A stretch of DNA of 64,000 nucleotides from a candidate division FCPU426 bacterium (GCA_030041545.1 JASHNQ010000046.1:1-64000); one strand, 5' to 3'. Counted from the first letter of the stretch, positions 8,154 to 19,124 are shown. Notes: generated by a model not told the origin, from the letters alone. Numbers and translations are program-made.

Positions 8154-8627
8154 ATGGGGCTTCTCGACGAAACGAAAACAACCCAGCTTCGGTCTTTGGC
8201 CGAAGGAGTGGTCAAGGACAACTTCCTGGAGCTTTTCGACTTTAAAGTTAGGCCCCAGGGTAAAAAGCTGGTTTTGACCGTTGTTTTGGATAAGAAAAGC
8301 GGCCCCGTGAGCCTGGATGAGTGCACGGCGGTGAGCCGGGACCTGGAAAAGAAGCTGGACGACTTGGACTTGATCGAGACGTCCTACCTCCTGGAGGTTT
8401 CCTCACCAGGGTTGGACCGGCCTTTAAGGAGCCTGGAGGACTGCGAAAGGTTCAAGGGCCGAAGGGCCCAAATGACGCTGGCCGAGCCCCTGGAAGGCCA
8501 GGTGAACCTGGAGGGGCGGCTGGGCGAGATCCAAGAAGGCAAAGTGGAAATTTGGACCGGCAAGGAGAAGACCCTTTGGGTGCCCTTCTCGATGGTGAAG
8601 AACGCGAAACTAGTGGTGGAACTATAA
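8154..8627 (+). CDS. rimP: Ribosome maturation factor RimP
   Basis: A 157-residue protein needed for maturation of the 30S subunit, acting in the cytoplasm with S12. The N-terminal domain carries the SPGLDRPLRSLEDCERFKG signature near residues 82-101, preceded by the LTVVLDKK strand and the DECTAVSRDLEKKLD helix; the C-terminal SH3-like domain (LEGRLGEIQEGKVEIW) completes the family length of ~150. The start is ATG 8154, supported by GAGGGGG seven bases upstream. First gene of the rimP-nusA-infB operon, the usual bacterial order. Confidence 0.93.
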   Translation: MGLLDETKTTQLRSLAEGVVKDNFLELFDFKVRPQGKKLVLTVVLDKKSGPVSLDECTAVSRDLEKKLDDLDLIETSYLLEVSSPGLDRPLRSLEDCERFKGRRAQMTLAEPLEGQVNLEGRLGEIQEGKVEIWTGKEKTLWVPFSMVKNAKLVVEL

Positions 8628-8630
8628 ACC

Positions 8631-8737
8631 AGTTCTAAATTTTGAGTTTTAAGTGTTGAGTTTTGGAAAATTTTTTTTTCGTGAAACGAAGACAAATTTC
8701 CTTAACTCAAAACTAAGAACTCAAAACTCAAAACTTT
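8631..8737. repeat. AT-rich intergenic inverted repeat between rimP and nusA
   Basis: The left arm is made of TTTTGAGTTTTAAG-type words and the right arm of CTTAACTCAAAACTAAG-type words, forming a long imperfect stem in the spacer of a co-transcribed operon. The same architecture with different words recurs at 12718, 14206, 16677, 18961, 21724, 22930, 26958, 28802 and 50445. No coding potential. Confidence 0.65.
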
Positions 8738-8752
8738 TTTCAGAGGTTTAAG

Positions 8753-10080
<1,328 letters not shown>

Positions 10081-10084
<4 letters not shown>

Positions 10085-12369
10085 CGAAACGCCTTTTTGA
10101 ATTCGCCAAGGAACTGGGCCTGCCCAGCAAGGACGTCCTGGAACGCTGCAAAAAACTGGGCCACAACATCCCCAGCCAGCTGACCGTGGTGGACGAAAAG
10201 ATCCAGTCCGACGTACGGCGGGACCTGGGGCTGGCGGACCTGCATTCGGCCTCCGCCGCGTCCACCGCGCCGGTTTCCACCGTGGCCCGCCCGGCCGCGG
10301 CCAAGGCACCGGTCGTCCCACCGTCCCCCTCCGCCACCGCGGCCCGCACCATGGTGAAGCCCGCCACGGGCCTTTTTGCGCCCACCGCCACCTATCCGAG
10401 CCTGAAACCCGCTTCCAAGCCCGCCGCCTCCAAGCCGGCTACGGCTCTGCGGAAAACCGGGCCCTCCGCCAAGCCGTCTTCCCTTAAAGCCGGCGGACAT
10501 GGGTTGGCGGCTGGACGGCCAAAAAACGTGGCCTCCGTGGTCCGGGAAACCCCCGAGGAAAAGCCCCCAGCCGAGGAGACGGGCGGGGAGGGCGCCCCCG
10601 CCACCCCCAAAGTCCTCACCCGGATCAAGGTCACCGAGGGCATCACGGTGGCCGAGCTGGCCCAGAAGCTCAACGTGAAACCCGGCGTGCTCATCAAGGA
10701 ACTTTTGGATTTGAAAATCCTGGCCACCATCAACCAGAGGCTCGACATGACGGTGGCCGAAACCCTGGCCTCGGCCCACGACGCCGAGGTGGAGGTGGTG
10801 CCCCTTTACGGGGCCGAAATGTTCCAGGACACGCCCGACGACCCCAAGGACCTGAAGCCCCGACCGCCGGTGGTCACCATCATGGGGCACGTGGATCACG
10901 GCAAGACCCTGCTTTTGGACGCCATCCGCAAGACCAAGGTGGCCGAGGGCGAGGCCGGCGGCATCACCCAGCACATTGGCGCCTATCAAGTGAAGCACGA
11001 AAAGGGCACTATTACCTTCCTGGACACGCCGGGCCACGAGGCCTTCACCCTCATGCGCGCGCGCGGCGCCAAGGCCACGGACATCGTGGTGCTGGTGGTG
11101 GCGGCCGACGACGGGGTCATGCCCCAAACGCTGGAGGCCATCGACCACGCCAAGGAAGCCAAGGTGCCCATCATCGTGGCCCTCAACAAGATCGACAAGC
11201 CCGAGGCCAACCTCGACCGGGTGAAAACCCAGCTGGCCGAGCGGGGCCTGTCGCCCGAGGCCTGGGGCGGGACCACCATTTTCGTGGAAGTCTCGGCCAA
11301 GAAGCGCCTCAACCTGGATAAGTTGCTGGAAATGATCCTTTTGCAAGCCGAAGTCCTGGAACTCAAGGCCAACCCGGACCGTTCGCCGAAGGGCGTGGTG
11401 CTGGAAGCCCGCCTGGACAAGGGCCGCGGGCCGGTGGCCACCTTCCTGGTGGAAAAAGGGACACTCAAGATCGGCGACAACATTATCGCGGGTTCCACCT
11501 ACGGCCGCGTCAAGGCCCTGCAGGACGACCTGGGCAAACCCGTCAAATCCGCCCCCCCCGCCATGCCCGTGGAAGTGCTGGGCCTCTCGGATGTTCCCCA
11601 GGCGGGTGACGTGTTTTACGGCGTGGAGGACCCCAAGGTGGCCCGCGAGATCGCCAGCCGCCGCACCGAGGCCCTGAAGGACAACCGCCTGGTGGGAGCC
11701 ATGAAGCATATCACGCTGGACAACCTCTTCGACCAGATCAAGGAAGGGCAGATCAAGGAACTCAAAGTTATCGTCAAAGCCGACGTGCAGGGCTCGGTCG
11801 AGGCCTTGACCCAGTCCCTGGAGAAGCTTTCCACCGAAAAAGTGGCGCTCAAGGTCATCCACAGCGGCGCGGGCAACATCGTCAACTCCGACATCCTTTT
11901 GGCCTCCGCCTCCAACGCCATCATGGTGGGCTTCAACGTCAAGGCGGACTCCAACGCCAAGGCTACGGCCGAAAAAGAGGACGTGGACGTCCGGGTTTAC
12001 AAGATCATCTACGATGCGGTGGAAGACGTGCGCAAGGCCATGGAAGGGCTCTTGGAGCCCACCTACCGGCAGGTTTCCATCGGCCGCGCGGAAGTGCGCC
12101 AGCTCTTCAACACGCCCAAGGGCACCATCGCGGGTTCCATGGTGACCTCGGGCAAGATCACCAGCAAGGCCAAGGTCAAAGTGCTGCGCGTGGAAGAGGT
12201 CGTTTACGAGGGGGCCCTCACGTCCCTGAGGCGCTTCAAGGACGACGTCAAGGAAGTCAACAACGGGTTCGAGTGCGGCATCGGTATCGAGGGTTTCGAG
12301 GACATCCAGGTGGGAGACCAGCTGGAGGCCTACGTGCTGGAGGCCGTGGCACAGAAGCTGGAAGACTAA
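10081..12369 (+). CDS. infB: Translation initiation factor IF-2
   Basis: A 762-residue GTPase that brings initiator tRNA to the 30S subunit and promotes subunit joining. The N-terminal three-helix domain ([20 protein letters not shown]) is followed by a Pro/Ala-rich linker (~55-170), the IF2_N domain ([20 protein letters not shown]), then the G domain with G1 GHVDHGKT near residue 269, G3 DTPGHEAF and G4 NKID, and C-terminal beta-barrel and initiator-tRNA-binding domains. The linker is shorter than in enterobacteria. Overlaps nusA by four bases and is followed by the DUF503 gene. Confidence 0.97.
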
Positions 12370-12428
12370 ACAAAGTTCTTAGTTCGTAGCGTAAAACCGC
12401 GGACTTCGAACCACAGACTGGTGTTCAA

Positions 12429-12710
12429 GTGGTGATCGGTTTATTGAGGGTGGAAGTCCACTACCCCGAAAGCGGCTCGCTGAAAACCAAGCGGTTCACC
12501 CTCAAGAGCGTCATGGACCGGCTGCGGCGACAATTCAACATTTCGGTGTCCGAAGTGGAATACCAAAACCTCTGGCAAAGATCGGTTTTAGCCGTTGTGA
12601 CGGTCAATACGGACAGGAAGCACGCGGATTCCACCCTATCCAAGGCCCTGGAACTAATGGAAAGCGAGGGGGATTGGCAGGTCACCGGGATCCAAACCGA
12701 ATATCTTTAA
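12429..12710 (+). CDS. DUF503 (YlxP-like) family protein
   Basis: A 93-residue protein. The start MVIGLLRVEVHYPESGSLK and the core KTKRFTLKSVMDRLRRQFN followed by SVSEVEYQNLWQRS match the DUF503/YlxP family, a small ferredoxin-like fold found between infB and rbfA in many bacteria and linked by position to ribosome assembly. The biochemical role is not settled. Start GTG 12429; GTG 12432 is an alternative. No strong Shine-Dalgarno is visible. Confidence 0.85.
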   Translation: MVIGLLRVEVHYPESGSLKTKRFTLKSVMDRLRRQFNISVSEVEYQNLWQRSVLAVVTVNTDRKHADSTLSKALELMESEGDWQVTGIQTEYL

Positions 12711-12715
12711 CATCA

Positions 12716-12824
12716 AAGATATTCGGAATTTTAAATTATGAATTTTTAATTTTGAATGATGGTGGATTTCCACCAAGTGGAAATCTTCTTAAATTTAAAA
12801 TTAAGAATTCAAGATTCAAAATTG
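12716..12824. repeat. AT-rich intergenic inverted repeat between DUF503 and rbfA
   Basis: Left arm words TTTTAAATTATGAATTTTTAA and right arm words TTAAATTTAAAATTAAG form an imperfect stem; the apex has GGTGGATTTCCACC, a perfect short palindrome. It sits within the operon and belongs to the word-like hairpin class described at 8631. Confidence 0.6.
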
Positions 12825-12837
12825 AGTGAGCGATTTT

Positions 12838-13206
12838 ATGTCTTTCAAACGGGCGGACAGGGTTTCGGAGGCCATTAAACGCGAAGTGAGCCTCATGCTG
12901 GGGCGGGAAGTGAAGGATCCGGGCATCCACTTTGTGACCGTGACGGCCGTGGAAACCACCGACGATTTGCGCCATGCAAAGGTATTTGTATCGGTTTTGG
13001 GCGACGAAAAAACGCGACAAGAATCCATGGATGGATTGGAACGAGCCAAGGGATTTTTGAGAAGTGAATTGGGACACCGGCTTCAATTACGCTATACTCC
13101 TGAGATTCAATTCCGGTTGGACAAATCCCTGGACCACGCCATGAAGATCAAGGGCCTCCTGAACGGTTTGAAGGCCGTCGAGGAAAAAAACGATGATGAA
13201 GCTTAA
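12838..13206 (+). CDS. rbfA: Ribosome-binding factor A
   Basis: A 122-residue KH-fold protein that binds the 5' helix of 16S rRNA during late 30S maturation. The core is RADRVSEAIKREVSLMLGRE, then DPGIHFVTVTAVETTDDLRH (KH strand and turn) and the end RYTPEIQFRLDKSLDHAMKI, all family hallmarks, at the usual length. ATG 12838 is chosen over GTG 12826 because it gives the conserved beginning. Its 3' end overlaps the next gene by 14 bases. Confidence 0.92.
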   Translation: MSFKRADRVSEAIKREVSLMLGREVKDPGIHFVTVTAVETTDDLRHAKVFVSVLGDEKTRQESMDGLERAKGFLRSELGHRLQLRYTPEIQFRLDKSLDHAMKIKGLLNGLKAVEEKNDDEA

Positions 13207-14200
13207 GCCTAAAACGATTTTAAAATCATCCGTCAAACGCAAGGCCAATCCTTTCCGCGACGTGGCCAAGCTCATCAAAGCCCGCCAGACCTTCCTCATT
13301 ACCACCCACGTGAACCCGGACGGGGACGGATTGGGGGCCCAATCCGCCCTTTTTATGGCACTCCGCAAGCTGGGCAAAAAAGTGCAGGTCGTCAACCATG
13401 ACCCCCTCCCCAAGCGGTTCAGTTACCTGGCTTTCACGCCTTACTACCAAACCAGCGACAAACTGCCGGCTCACGAGGTATGCTTCGTCCTGGACGCCGG
13501 GGATTTCACGCGAATCCGCGAGGATGTCCGGCGTGAGGAATTCAGCACGCTTGTCAATATCGACCACCATTATTCCAACAACCATTACGGGGACCACAAC
13601 TTGGTCATGCCGGAAGCCGCCGCCACCGGCGAGGTGGTATACCGCCTCATTAAGGCCCTCAAGGTGAAGGTGGACAAGAGCATCGCCGAGGGGGTTTACA
13701 CCTCCATCGTGACCGATACCGGGAGGTTCCGCTATTCCAATACGACCTCCCATATCTTCCGGCTGGCCGCCGAGTTGGAGGAAGCCGGAGCGGATATTTG
13801 CCATATCAGCGAGCACATTTTCGGGGACACCAGCCGGGAAGCCATGGAGCTGAACCGCCTGGCCCTGGCCACCGTCCAAACCTATGACGGAGGCTCCATC
13901 GGCTCCATGAGCCTCACGCAAAGCGATTTCCTCAAGTCCGGCGCCTCCGACGACGACACCGAAAACCTCATCAACGTGGTGCGTAACCTGGATACGGTGA
14001 AGATCGCCATTTTCCTCAAGGAAAGGCCCGATGGGAAGGTCAAGATTTCGCTGCGCTCCAAGAACGGCGTCAACGTGGCCGAGGTGGCCAAACGCTTCAA
14101 GGGCGGAGGCCACGCCTACGCGGCCGGCGCCGTGCTGCCGGGCCCCCTCGAAAAAGCCCTCCAGGAAGTGCTGAAAGCCTGTCAGTCGGCCCTTCGTTAA
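13193..14200 (+). CDS. nrnA: DHH/DHHA1 phosphoesterase (NrnA-like oligoribonuclease / pAp phosphatase)
   Basis: A 335-residue cytoplasmic phosphoesterase. The DHH domain shows THVNPDGDGLGAQ (metal-binding Asp residues), DAGDFTRI, NIDHHYSN (the DHH motif) and TDTGRFRYSNT; the DHHA1 substrate domain ends with FKGGGHAYAAGA. NrnA enzymes degrade nano-RNAs and dephosphorylate 3'-phosphoadenosine 5'-phosphate. The position between rbfA and truB is common. Start ATG 13193 overlaps rbfA; the first ~20 residues are basic and longer than usual, so ATG 13196 is equally possible. Confidence 0.88.
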   Translation: MMKLKPKTILKSSVKRKANPFRDVAKLIKARQTFLITTHVNPDGDGLGAQSALFMALRKLGKKVQVVNHDPLPKRFSYLAFTPYYQTSDKLPAHEVCFVLDAGDFTRIREDVRREEFSTLVNIDHHYSNNHYGDHNLVMPEAAATGEVVYRLIKALKVKVDKSIAEGVYTSIVTDTGRFRYSNTTSHIFRLAAELEEAGADICHISEHIFGDTSREAMELNRLALATVQTYDGGSIGSMSLTQSDFLKSGASDDDTENLINVVRNLDTVKIAIFLKERPDGKVKISLRSKNGVNVAEVAKRFKGGGHAYAAGAVLPGPLEKALQEVLKACQSALR

Positions 14201-14205
14201 AACCT

Positions 14206-14333
14206 CATACAAATTTTGAATTTTAAATTATGAATTTTGAATCGTGGACGCTTTCACTCCGTGAAAACTTGGATTTTCCTTCCTTGAACTCAAAATTCGG
14301 TTTTCCATGCCTATTTTAAATTCCCTCCGAGGC
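14206..14333. repeat. AT-rich intergenic inverted repeat between nrnA and truB
   Basis: Left words TTTTGAATTTTAAATTATG and right words TTGAACTCAAAATTC with CTATTTTAAATTCC; an inner GGACGCTTTCACTCCGTGAA part is self-complementary. Same class as the repeats at 8631 and 12716, and shares the word AATTTTAAATTATGAATTTT with the latter. Confidence 0.55.
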
Positions 14334-14341
14334 AAAAGACC

Positions 14342-15226
14342 ATGAATGGCGTCCTTATCCTCAACAAACCCAAAGATTGGACATCCCATGACGTCGTCGC
14401 TATGGCTAGGGGAATTCTCCAGGAGAGGCAAATCGGGCACCTGGGCACACTGGACCCCCTGGCCACGGGCGTCCTGCCGCTGGCTGTGGGGGCGGCCACC
14501 CGCCTGGTTGAGTTTACGGACTACTCCAAGGAATACACGGCTACCTGTTTGCTGGGAAAATCCACCGACAGCTGCGATATTACGGGGAAGGTCCTGGAGG
14601 AAAAACCAGTCCAGGGACTTTCCGAACAGGAGGTCCGGAGGGAAATCTTGGCACTGAAGGGACTTACCGAACAAGTCCCGCCCATGGTTTCGGCGGTCAA
14701 AAAAGACGGTCAAAAACTCTACGAACTGGCCCGCCGAGGCGTGGAAGTGGAACGGAAGGCCCGGCCCATCCGCATCGAATCCATTGAAATGATCAGCATC
14801 GCCTTGCCGAGGGTCACTTTCAAGGTCGCCTGTTCGGCGGGCACCTATGTGCGCGTTCTTTGCCAAACCCTGGGGGAACGCTTAAGGGTGGGGGGCTGCA
14901 TGGAAGCCCTAGAAAGGACCCGCGTGGGGCCCTTTTCCATCGGTGATGCCCTAACCCTGGAGGAAGTGAAAAAAAAGGCGGCGGGTGGGGACCTTTCGGA
15001 TATGTTGCTTCCCGCAAGTAAGTTGGTGAACCACCTGCCCGCGGTCAAAATGGACTACGACACCCTGGCTGCGTTATGCCGGGGCCAAAGCGTCCAAGCC
15101 CCGGTTTCCGCCGTCGGCTTGTACCGCGTTATGAACGGCCAGGACCGATTGTCCGCCGTCGCGGAGGTTTCGGGAAAAGAGCGGATTAAACCCCGGAAAG
15201 TATTTGGAATGGAAGGGCTTCTATGA
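14342..15226 (+). CDS. truB: tRNA pseudouridine(55) synthase TruB
   Basis: A 294-residue enzyme that isomerises U55 in the T-loop of tRNAs. GVLILNKPKDWTSHDVV opens the catalytic domain and GHLGTLDPLATGVLPLAVG carries the catalytic aspartate at residue 38. Further motifs are KEYTATCLLGKSTDSCDITG, QVPPMVSAVKKDGQKLYELA and FKVACSAGTYVRVLCQTLGE. The C-terminal ~60 residues are a short PUA-like domain. It overlaps ribF by four bases (ATGA at 15223-15226). Confidence 0.96.
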   Translation: MNGVLILNKPKDWTSHDVVAMARGILQERQIGHLGTLDPLATGVLPLAVGAATRLVEFTDYSKEYTATCLLGKSTDSCDITGKVLEEKPVQGLSEQEVRREILALKGLTEQVPPMVSAVKKDGQKLYELARRGVEVERKARPIRIESIEMISIALPRVTFKVACSAGTYVRVLCQTLGERLRVGGCMEALERTRVGPFSIGDALTLEEVKKKAAGGDLSDMLLPASKLVNHLPAVKMDYDTLAALCRGQSVQAPVSAVGLYRVMNGQDRLSAVAEVSGKERIKPRKVFGMEGLL

Positions 15227-16128
15227 AAACCGGAAAACCCATCGTCCTCACCATCGGCGTTTTCGACGGCGTGCACTTAGGGCACCAGGCTCTGCTGCGG
15301 CACGCCGCCCGTTTGGCCCAACGGCTCAAGGCCCGGCCGGAAGCCTTGACCTTCCACGACCACCCCATGCATGTTTTAAAGGGTGGCCCCCGTATCCCCT
15401 TTCTCCTGCCCCGGCAGGAGACCATCGACCTCTTGAAGCGGGAAGGGGCCCGGAAGGTCCATGTCCTTCACTTCACGCGAACTTTTTCGAGGAAAGATCC
15501 GGAACAGTTCGTCCAATGGCTGCGGGGCCTCGGAGTCCCCAAGGGACTTGTGGTGGGGGAAAACTTCCGCTTTGGGCGGGGCGCCAAGGGTGACGTGGCC
15601 ATCCTGCAAGATTTGGGAAAGAAATACGGCTTTCAAGTGGAGGCGGTCCAACCCGTCCGAATCGCGGGCAAGGTCGTTTCCTCAAGCCAAATCCGGCAAT
15701 CGCTGGCCGAGGGGAAAACCGAGCTCGCCAACCGAATGCTGGGGCGTCCCTATGCCATTGAGGGTGAAGTGGTCCATGGCCGGCATGTGGGCCATAAGAT
15801 TGGTTTTCCCACCGCCAATCTTCATGCGGTCAAACAATTCCTTCCCAAGGACGGCGTTTACGCCTGCGCGGTCAAGCTGGGGGCCCGGTTTTACCGGGCA
15901 GGGATGAACCTGGGAAAGAGGCCGACCTTCCAGGACGACAGCCACCACCGCCAAGCCGAGGTGCACCTTCTCCATTACTATGGCAAGTTGTATGGAAAGA
16001 CTATGAAGGTCTACCTTTTGAAATACTTGAGACCTGAAATAAAATTTCCCTCCACTGCGGCCCTTGTCCGCCAAATTAAGAAGGACTTGGTCCGAGCCCA
16101 CAGGGTCACCCTGAAGGGCCTCAAATAA
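15223..16128 (+). CDS. ribF: Bifunctional riboflavin kinase / FAD synthetase
   Basis: A 301-residue enzyme making FMN from riboflavin and FAD from FMN. The N-terminal adenylyltransferase domain has TIGVFDGVHLGHQALL with the nucleotide-binding GxHxGH; FRFGRGAKGDV and SSSQIRQSLAEG follow. The C-terminal flavokinase domain contains GEVVHGRHVGHKIGFPTANL with the catalytic PTAN, and the conserved end EVHLLHYYGKLYGKTMKVYL. Translationally coupled to truB by a four-base overlap. Confidence 0.96.
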   Translation: MKTGKPIVLTIGVFDGVHLGHQALLRHAARLAQRLKARPEALTFHDHPMHVLKGGPRIPFLLPRQETIDLLKREGARKVHVLHFTRTFSRKDPEQFVQWLRGLGVPKGLVVGENFRFGRGAKGDVAILQDLGKKYGFQVEAVQPVRIAGKVVSSSQIRQSLAEGKTELANRMLGRPYAIEGEVVHGRHVGHKIGFPTANLHAVKQFLPKDGVYACAVKLGARFYRAGMNLGKRPTFQDDSHHRQAEVHLLHYYGKLYGKTMKVYLLKYLRPEIKFPSTAALVRQIKKDLVRAHRVTLKGLK

Positions 16129-16407
16129 GCCAGAAACGGCTCTTTACCGAAGGTGATCTTCCTTTACACCCCCCGGCAAAGCCCCTACAATACTGCCCCT
16201 GTCCCGACAAGGGATGTTTTTGCAAGCCCTTCGATTTTAGGGACATCCGGCTGAGCTCAGTCGAAGCCCTCAGGGCGCGGACCGTTTGCTTAAAAAGTGT
16301 TGATGCGGTCCTTGGCATTGATCCTTTACTTGGCGTTCGTTCACTCTAACGGCCGCTCGGTTTAAGGGGAGTCCATCCGTAAAAATTCGCTTTGAGGAGT
16401 GGCCGTT
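16129..16407 (+). promoter_or_regulatory. rpsO upstream region and leader
   Basis: No gene is seen in these ~280 bases. At 16250-16276 there is a REP-like palindromic word, CTGAGCTCAGTCGAAGCCCT followed by CAGGGC, of the type found elsewhere in the window (inside polC near 5420 and near 39085). The rest is likely rpsO promoter and leader. GAGGAG at 16394-16399 is the rpsO ribosome-binding site. I cannot identify -35/-10 boxes with confidence, nor an S15 autoregulatory pseudoknot. Confidence 0.35.
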
Positions 16408-16674
16408 ATGATGACGAAAGAGAAGAAGACCCAGCTGATTCAGGATTTCAAGCAAAAGGACGGAGATACCGGTTCCCCCGAAGTCCAGATCGCCCTCGTC
16501 ACCGAGAGGATCAAGTACTTAACGGAACATTTCAAATTCCATCCCAAGGACCATGCGTCCCGCCGTGGATTACTCAAGTTGGTCGGGCACCGGCGCCGCC
16601 TTTTGGACTACCTGAAAAAACACGACGTGAAGCGCTACGCAGGGCTTCTCGATCGTTTGGGCCTTCGCAAATAG
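16408..16674 (+). CDS. rpsO: 30S ribosomal protein S15
   Basis: An 88-residue protein matching the usual 89-residue S15, which binds the central domain of 16S rRNA. Motifs are [40 protein letters not shown] and the end [23 protein letters not shown] 16408 is chosen because GAGGAG lies eight bases upstream; a GTG at 16399 would overlap that site. rpsO-pnp is the conserved gene pair; here they are separated by an inverted repeat. Confidence 0.96.
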   Translation: MMTKEKKTQLIQDFKQKDGDTGSPEVQIALVTERIKYLTEHFKFHPKDHASRRGLLKLVGHRRRLLDYLKKHDVKRYAGLLDRLGLRK

Positions 16675-16676
16675 GA

Positions 16677-16765
16677 AAAACAGACAGCTGATAGCGGGTG
16701 GCCGATGGCGGGTAGCAACAGATTAAATCCAGCCACCAGCCAAAGGCTACTAGCCATCAGCTGCC
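16677..16765. repeat. Intergenic inverted repeat between rpsO and pnp
   Basis: Left words CAGCTGATAGCGGGTGGC and right words GCTACTAGCCATCAGCTG form an imperfect stem of about 40 bp per arm, with CCAGCCACCAGCC repeats near the apex. In E. coli the rpsO-pnp spacer holds a hairpin cut by RNase III to autoregulate pnp; a similar role here is possible but inferred from position only. Confidence 0.6.
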
Positions 16766-16810
16766 TTAATTCCCGACTTCATCCAACCAAACTTATCGAG
16801 GAGGCAGTAC

Positions 16811-18916
16811 ATGGAACGTGTGAGTGGCGCGCTTGCGCATTCGACTTTAAGCTTTGAGACCGGACGCCTGGCCAAGCAGGCCGACGGAGCCATCCTGGCC
16901 CAGTACGGCGAAACCATGGTGCTGGTGGCCGTGGTGGGCGCCAAGGAGCCCATGCCGGGCAAGGATTTCTTCCCCCTGACCGTGGAGTACCGCGAAAGGA
17001 CTTCGGCCGCCGGGCGCATCCCGGGCGGCTGGTTCAAACGCGAGGGCCGTCCCCGCACCAAGGAAATCCTGACTTCCCGCCTGATCGACCGGCCCATCCG
17101 GCCCCTTTTCCCCGACGGTTTCTTCAACGAGGTCCAGATGCACGCCACCGTCATTTCCGCGGACCAGGAGAATGACTCGGACGTGTTGGCCGTTTCCGCC
17201 GCCTCGGCGGCCCTGGCCGTTTCCGACATCCCGGTGGCCGATATGTTCGGTTGCGTGCGCGTGGGACGGGTTAACGGCGACCTGGTGGTCAACCCCACCT
17301 TCGAACAGCGGGACAAGAGCACCCTGGACTTGATCGTGGCCGCCAGCCGCAAGGCGGTGGTCATGGTGGAAGGGGAAGCCCACGAGGAATCCGAATCCGT
17401 TGTCTTCGAGGCCATCAAGCTGGCCCACAAGGAATGCCAGAAGATCATCGACCTGCAGGAACAACTGGTGAAAAAGGCCGGCAAGGCCAAACGCGCCCTC
17501 ACCCTGGTCAAACCCGAGGAGGCCCTGGTCAAGGACGTCAAGGACTTCGCCTTGGCCAAGATGCGGGAAGCCATGGCGGAAAAAGACAAGCTGAAACGCC
17601 AGGACAAGATCGCCCAAGTGGGCAAGGACTCAGTCGAGGCACTGAAGGCCAAGTACCCCGAGAAGGACAAGGACATCCTGGGCATCCTGCACTCCGTCGA
17701 GTCCGACCTGGTCCGGGAGGCCATCCTAGACCGCCACGAGCGCCAGGACGGCCGCAAGTTCGACGAATTCCGCCCCATCACCGCCGAGGCCGGTGTTTTG
17801 CCACGCACCCACGGCTCGGCCCTCTTCACCCGGGGCCAAACCCAGGCCCTGGTGGTGACCACGCTGGGCACCAAGGACGACCAGCAGATCCTGGAGGAAC
17901 TGGAAGGCGAGTTCAAGAAGACCTTCATGCTCCACTACAACTTCCCGCCCTACTCGGTGGGCGAGATCAAGCGCCTGTCCGGGCCGGGCCGCCGCGAGAT
18001 CGGTCACGGCAACCTGGCCGAGCGGGCCCTGGAGCCATTGCTCCCCAAGCACGACGATTTCCCCTACACTATCCAGGTGACGTCCGACATCCTGGAGTCC
18101 AACGGCTCCTCCTCCATGGCTTCGGTCTGCGGCGGGGCGCTGTCCCTCATGGACGCTGGCGTGCCCCTCAAGGCGCCTTGCGCGGGCGTGGCGCTGGGGC
18201 TGGTCTCCAACGAGGACCTGTCCAAGTACGCCATTTTGACCGACATCCAGGGGCTGGAGGACCACTTCGGCGACATGGACTTCAAGGTGGCGGGCACGCG
18301 CAAGGGCATCACCGCCATCCAGATGGACATCAAGATCTTCGGACTCCCCTTCGAGGTCATCGAGAAGGGCCTCTCCCAGGCCAAGCAGGGCCGGCTGACC
18401 ATCCTGGACATCATGGACAAGACCCTGGCTTCCCCCCGCGGGAAACTTTCGCCCTACGCGCCCCGGATCGTCACCATGAAGGTGCCGGTGGACAAGATCC
18501 GCGACGTCATCGGCAAGGGCGGCGCCACCATCAAGAAAATCCAAGAGGATTTCCACGTGGAAGTCAACGTGGAGGACGATGGATCGGTGCATATCGCCTC
18601 CGCCAACGGCAAGGACATCGAAGCCGCGCAGAACTTCATCGACGGCCTCATGGCCGAGGCCGAGGAAGGCAAGGTGTACCTGGGCACGGTCAAGAAGATC
18701 ATGGATTTCGGCGCTTTCGTGGAAATCCTGCCCGGCACCGACGGCTTGGTGCACATCTCCCAGCTGGACCGCCGCCGCGTGGAGCGGGTGGAGGACGTTG
18801 TGAAGGAAGGCGACGAGCTCCTGGTCAAATGCATCGGCATCGACCCCAAGACCAAGAAGATCAAGCTCTCGCGCAAGGAAGCGCTGGACCTGAAGATCGA
18901 GGACTACCGGAAGTAA
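16811..18916 (+). CDS. pnp: Polyribonucleotide nucleotidyltransferase (PNPase)
   Basis: A 701-residue phosphorolytic 3'-5' exoribonuclease of the RNA degradosome. Two RNase PH domains: the first from FETGRLAKQADGAILAQYGE to ~210, the second from FRPITAEAGVLPRTHGSALF with the active-site block SSSMASVCGGALSLMDAGVP and GDMDFKVAGTRKGITAIQMD. These are followed by KH (IRDVIGKGGATIKKIQEDF) and S1 (GTVKKIMDFGAFVEILPGTD) domains. Length is normal. An RBS GAGGAGG lies just upstream of ATG 16811. Confidence 0.97.
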   Translation: MERVSGALAHSTLSFETGRLAKQADGAILAQYGETMVLVAVVGAKEPMPGKDFFPLTVEYRERTSAAGRIPGGWFKREGRPRTKEILTSRLIDRPIRPLFPDGFFNEVQMHATVISADQENDSDVLAVSAASAALAVSDIPVADMFGCVRVGRVNGDLVVNPTFEQRDKSTLDLIVAASRKAVVMVEGEAHEESESVVFEAIKLAHKECQKIIDLQEQLVKKAGKAKRALTLVKPEEALVKDVKDFALAKMREAMAEKDKLKRQDKIAQVGKDSVEALKAKYPEKDKDILGILHSVESDLVREAILDRHERQDGRKFDEFRPITAEAGVLPRTHGSALFTRGQTQALVVTTLGTKDDQQILEELEGEFKKTFMLHYNFPPYSVGEIKRLSGPGRREIGHGNLAERALEPLLPKHDDFPYTIQVTSDILESNGSSSMASVCGGALSLMDAGVPLKAPCAGVALGLVSNEDLSKYAILTDIQGLEDHFGDMDFKVAGTRKGITAIQMDIKIFGLPFEVIEKGLSQAKQGRLTILDIMDKTLASPRGKLSPYAPRIVTMKVPVDKIRDVIGKGGATIKKIQEDFHVEVNVEDDGSVHIASANGKDIEAAQNFIDGLMAEAEEGKVYLGTVKKIMDFGAFVEILPGTDGLVHISQLDRRRVERVEDVVKEGDELLVKCIGIDPKTKKIKLSRKEALDLKIEDYRK

Positions 18917-18960
18917 AACGGCCTATTACCGCGACCCATTGGCCTCCGGCCAAGGGCTGT

Positions 18961-19050
18961 CAAAACCACGAGACGCGAAGACCGCGAAGAAAAACGAAGA
19001 ATAAATATTCTGAAGTTTACTTCGCGTTTTTCGCGCCTTCGCGGTTAAGA
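18961..19050. repeat. Intergenic inverted repeat after pnp
   Basis: Left words CACGAGACGCGAAGACCGCG and right words CGCGCCTTCGCGGTTAAG with TTCGCGTTTTTC form an imperfect stem around a short AT-rich apex (AATAAATATTC). It precedes the pnp terminator. Confidence 0.55.
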
Positions 19051-19062
19051 TGTCTTTGTTTT

Positions 19063-19096
19063 AAAAGCCCTGGTTGAAGAAACCAGGGCTTTTTTT
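19063..19096 (+). terminator. Rho-independent terminator of the rpsO-pnp unit
   Basis: A perfect 13-bp stem (AAAAGCCCTGGTT at 19063-19075 with AACCAGGGCTTTT at 19081-19093) and loop GAAGA, followed by T residues. It marks the end of the translation/RNA cluster. Confidence 0.9.
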
Positions 19097-19124
19097 ATGC
19101 CCGAAGGTGTAAAATTTCTTTACT

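Noticed and set aside
17434-19077. 547-codon forward frame over pnp
   Set aside because: Peptide is Gly/Arg/Pro/His-rich, overlaps the certain pnp frame and includes the intergenic repeat.
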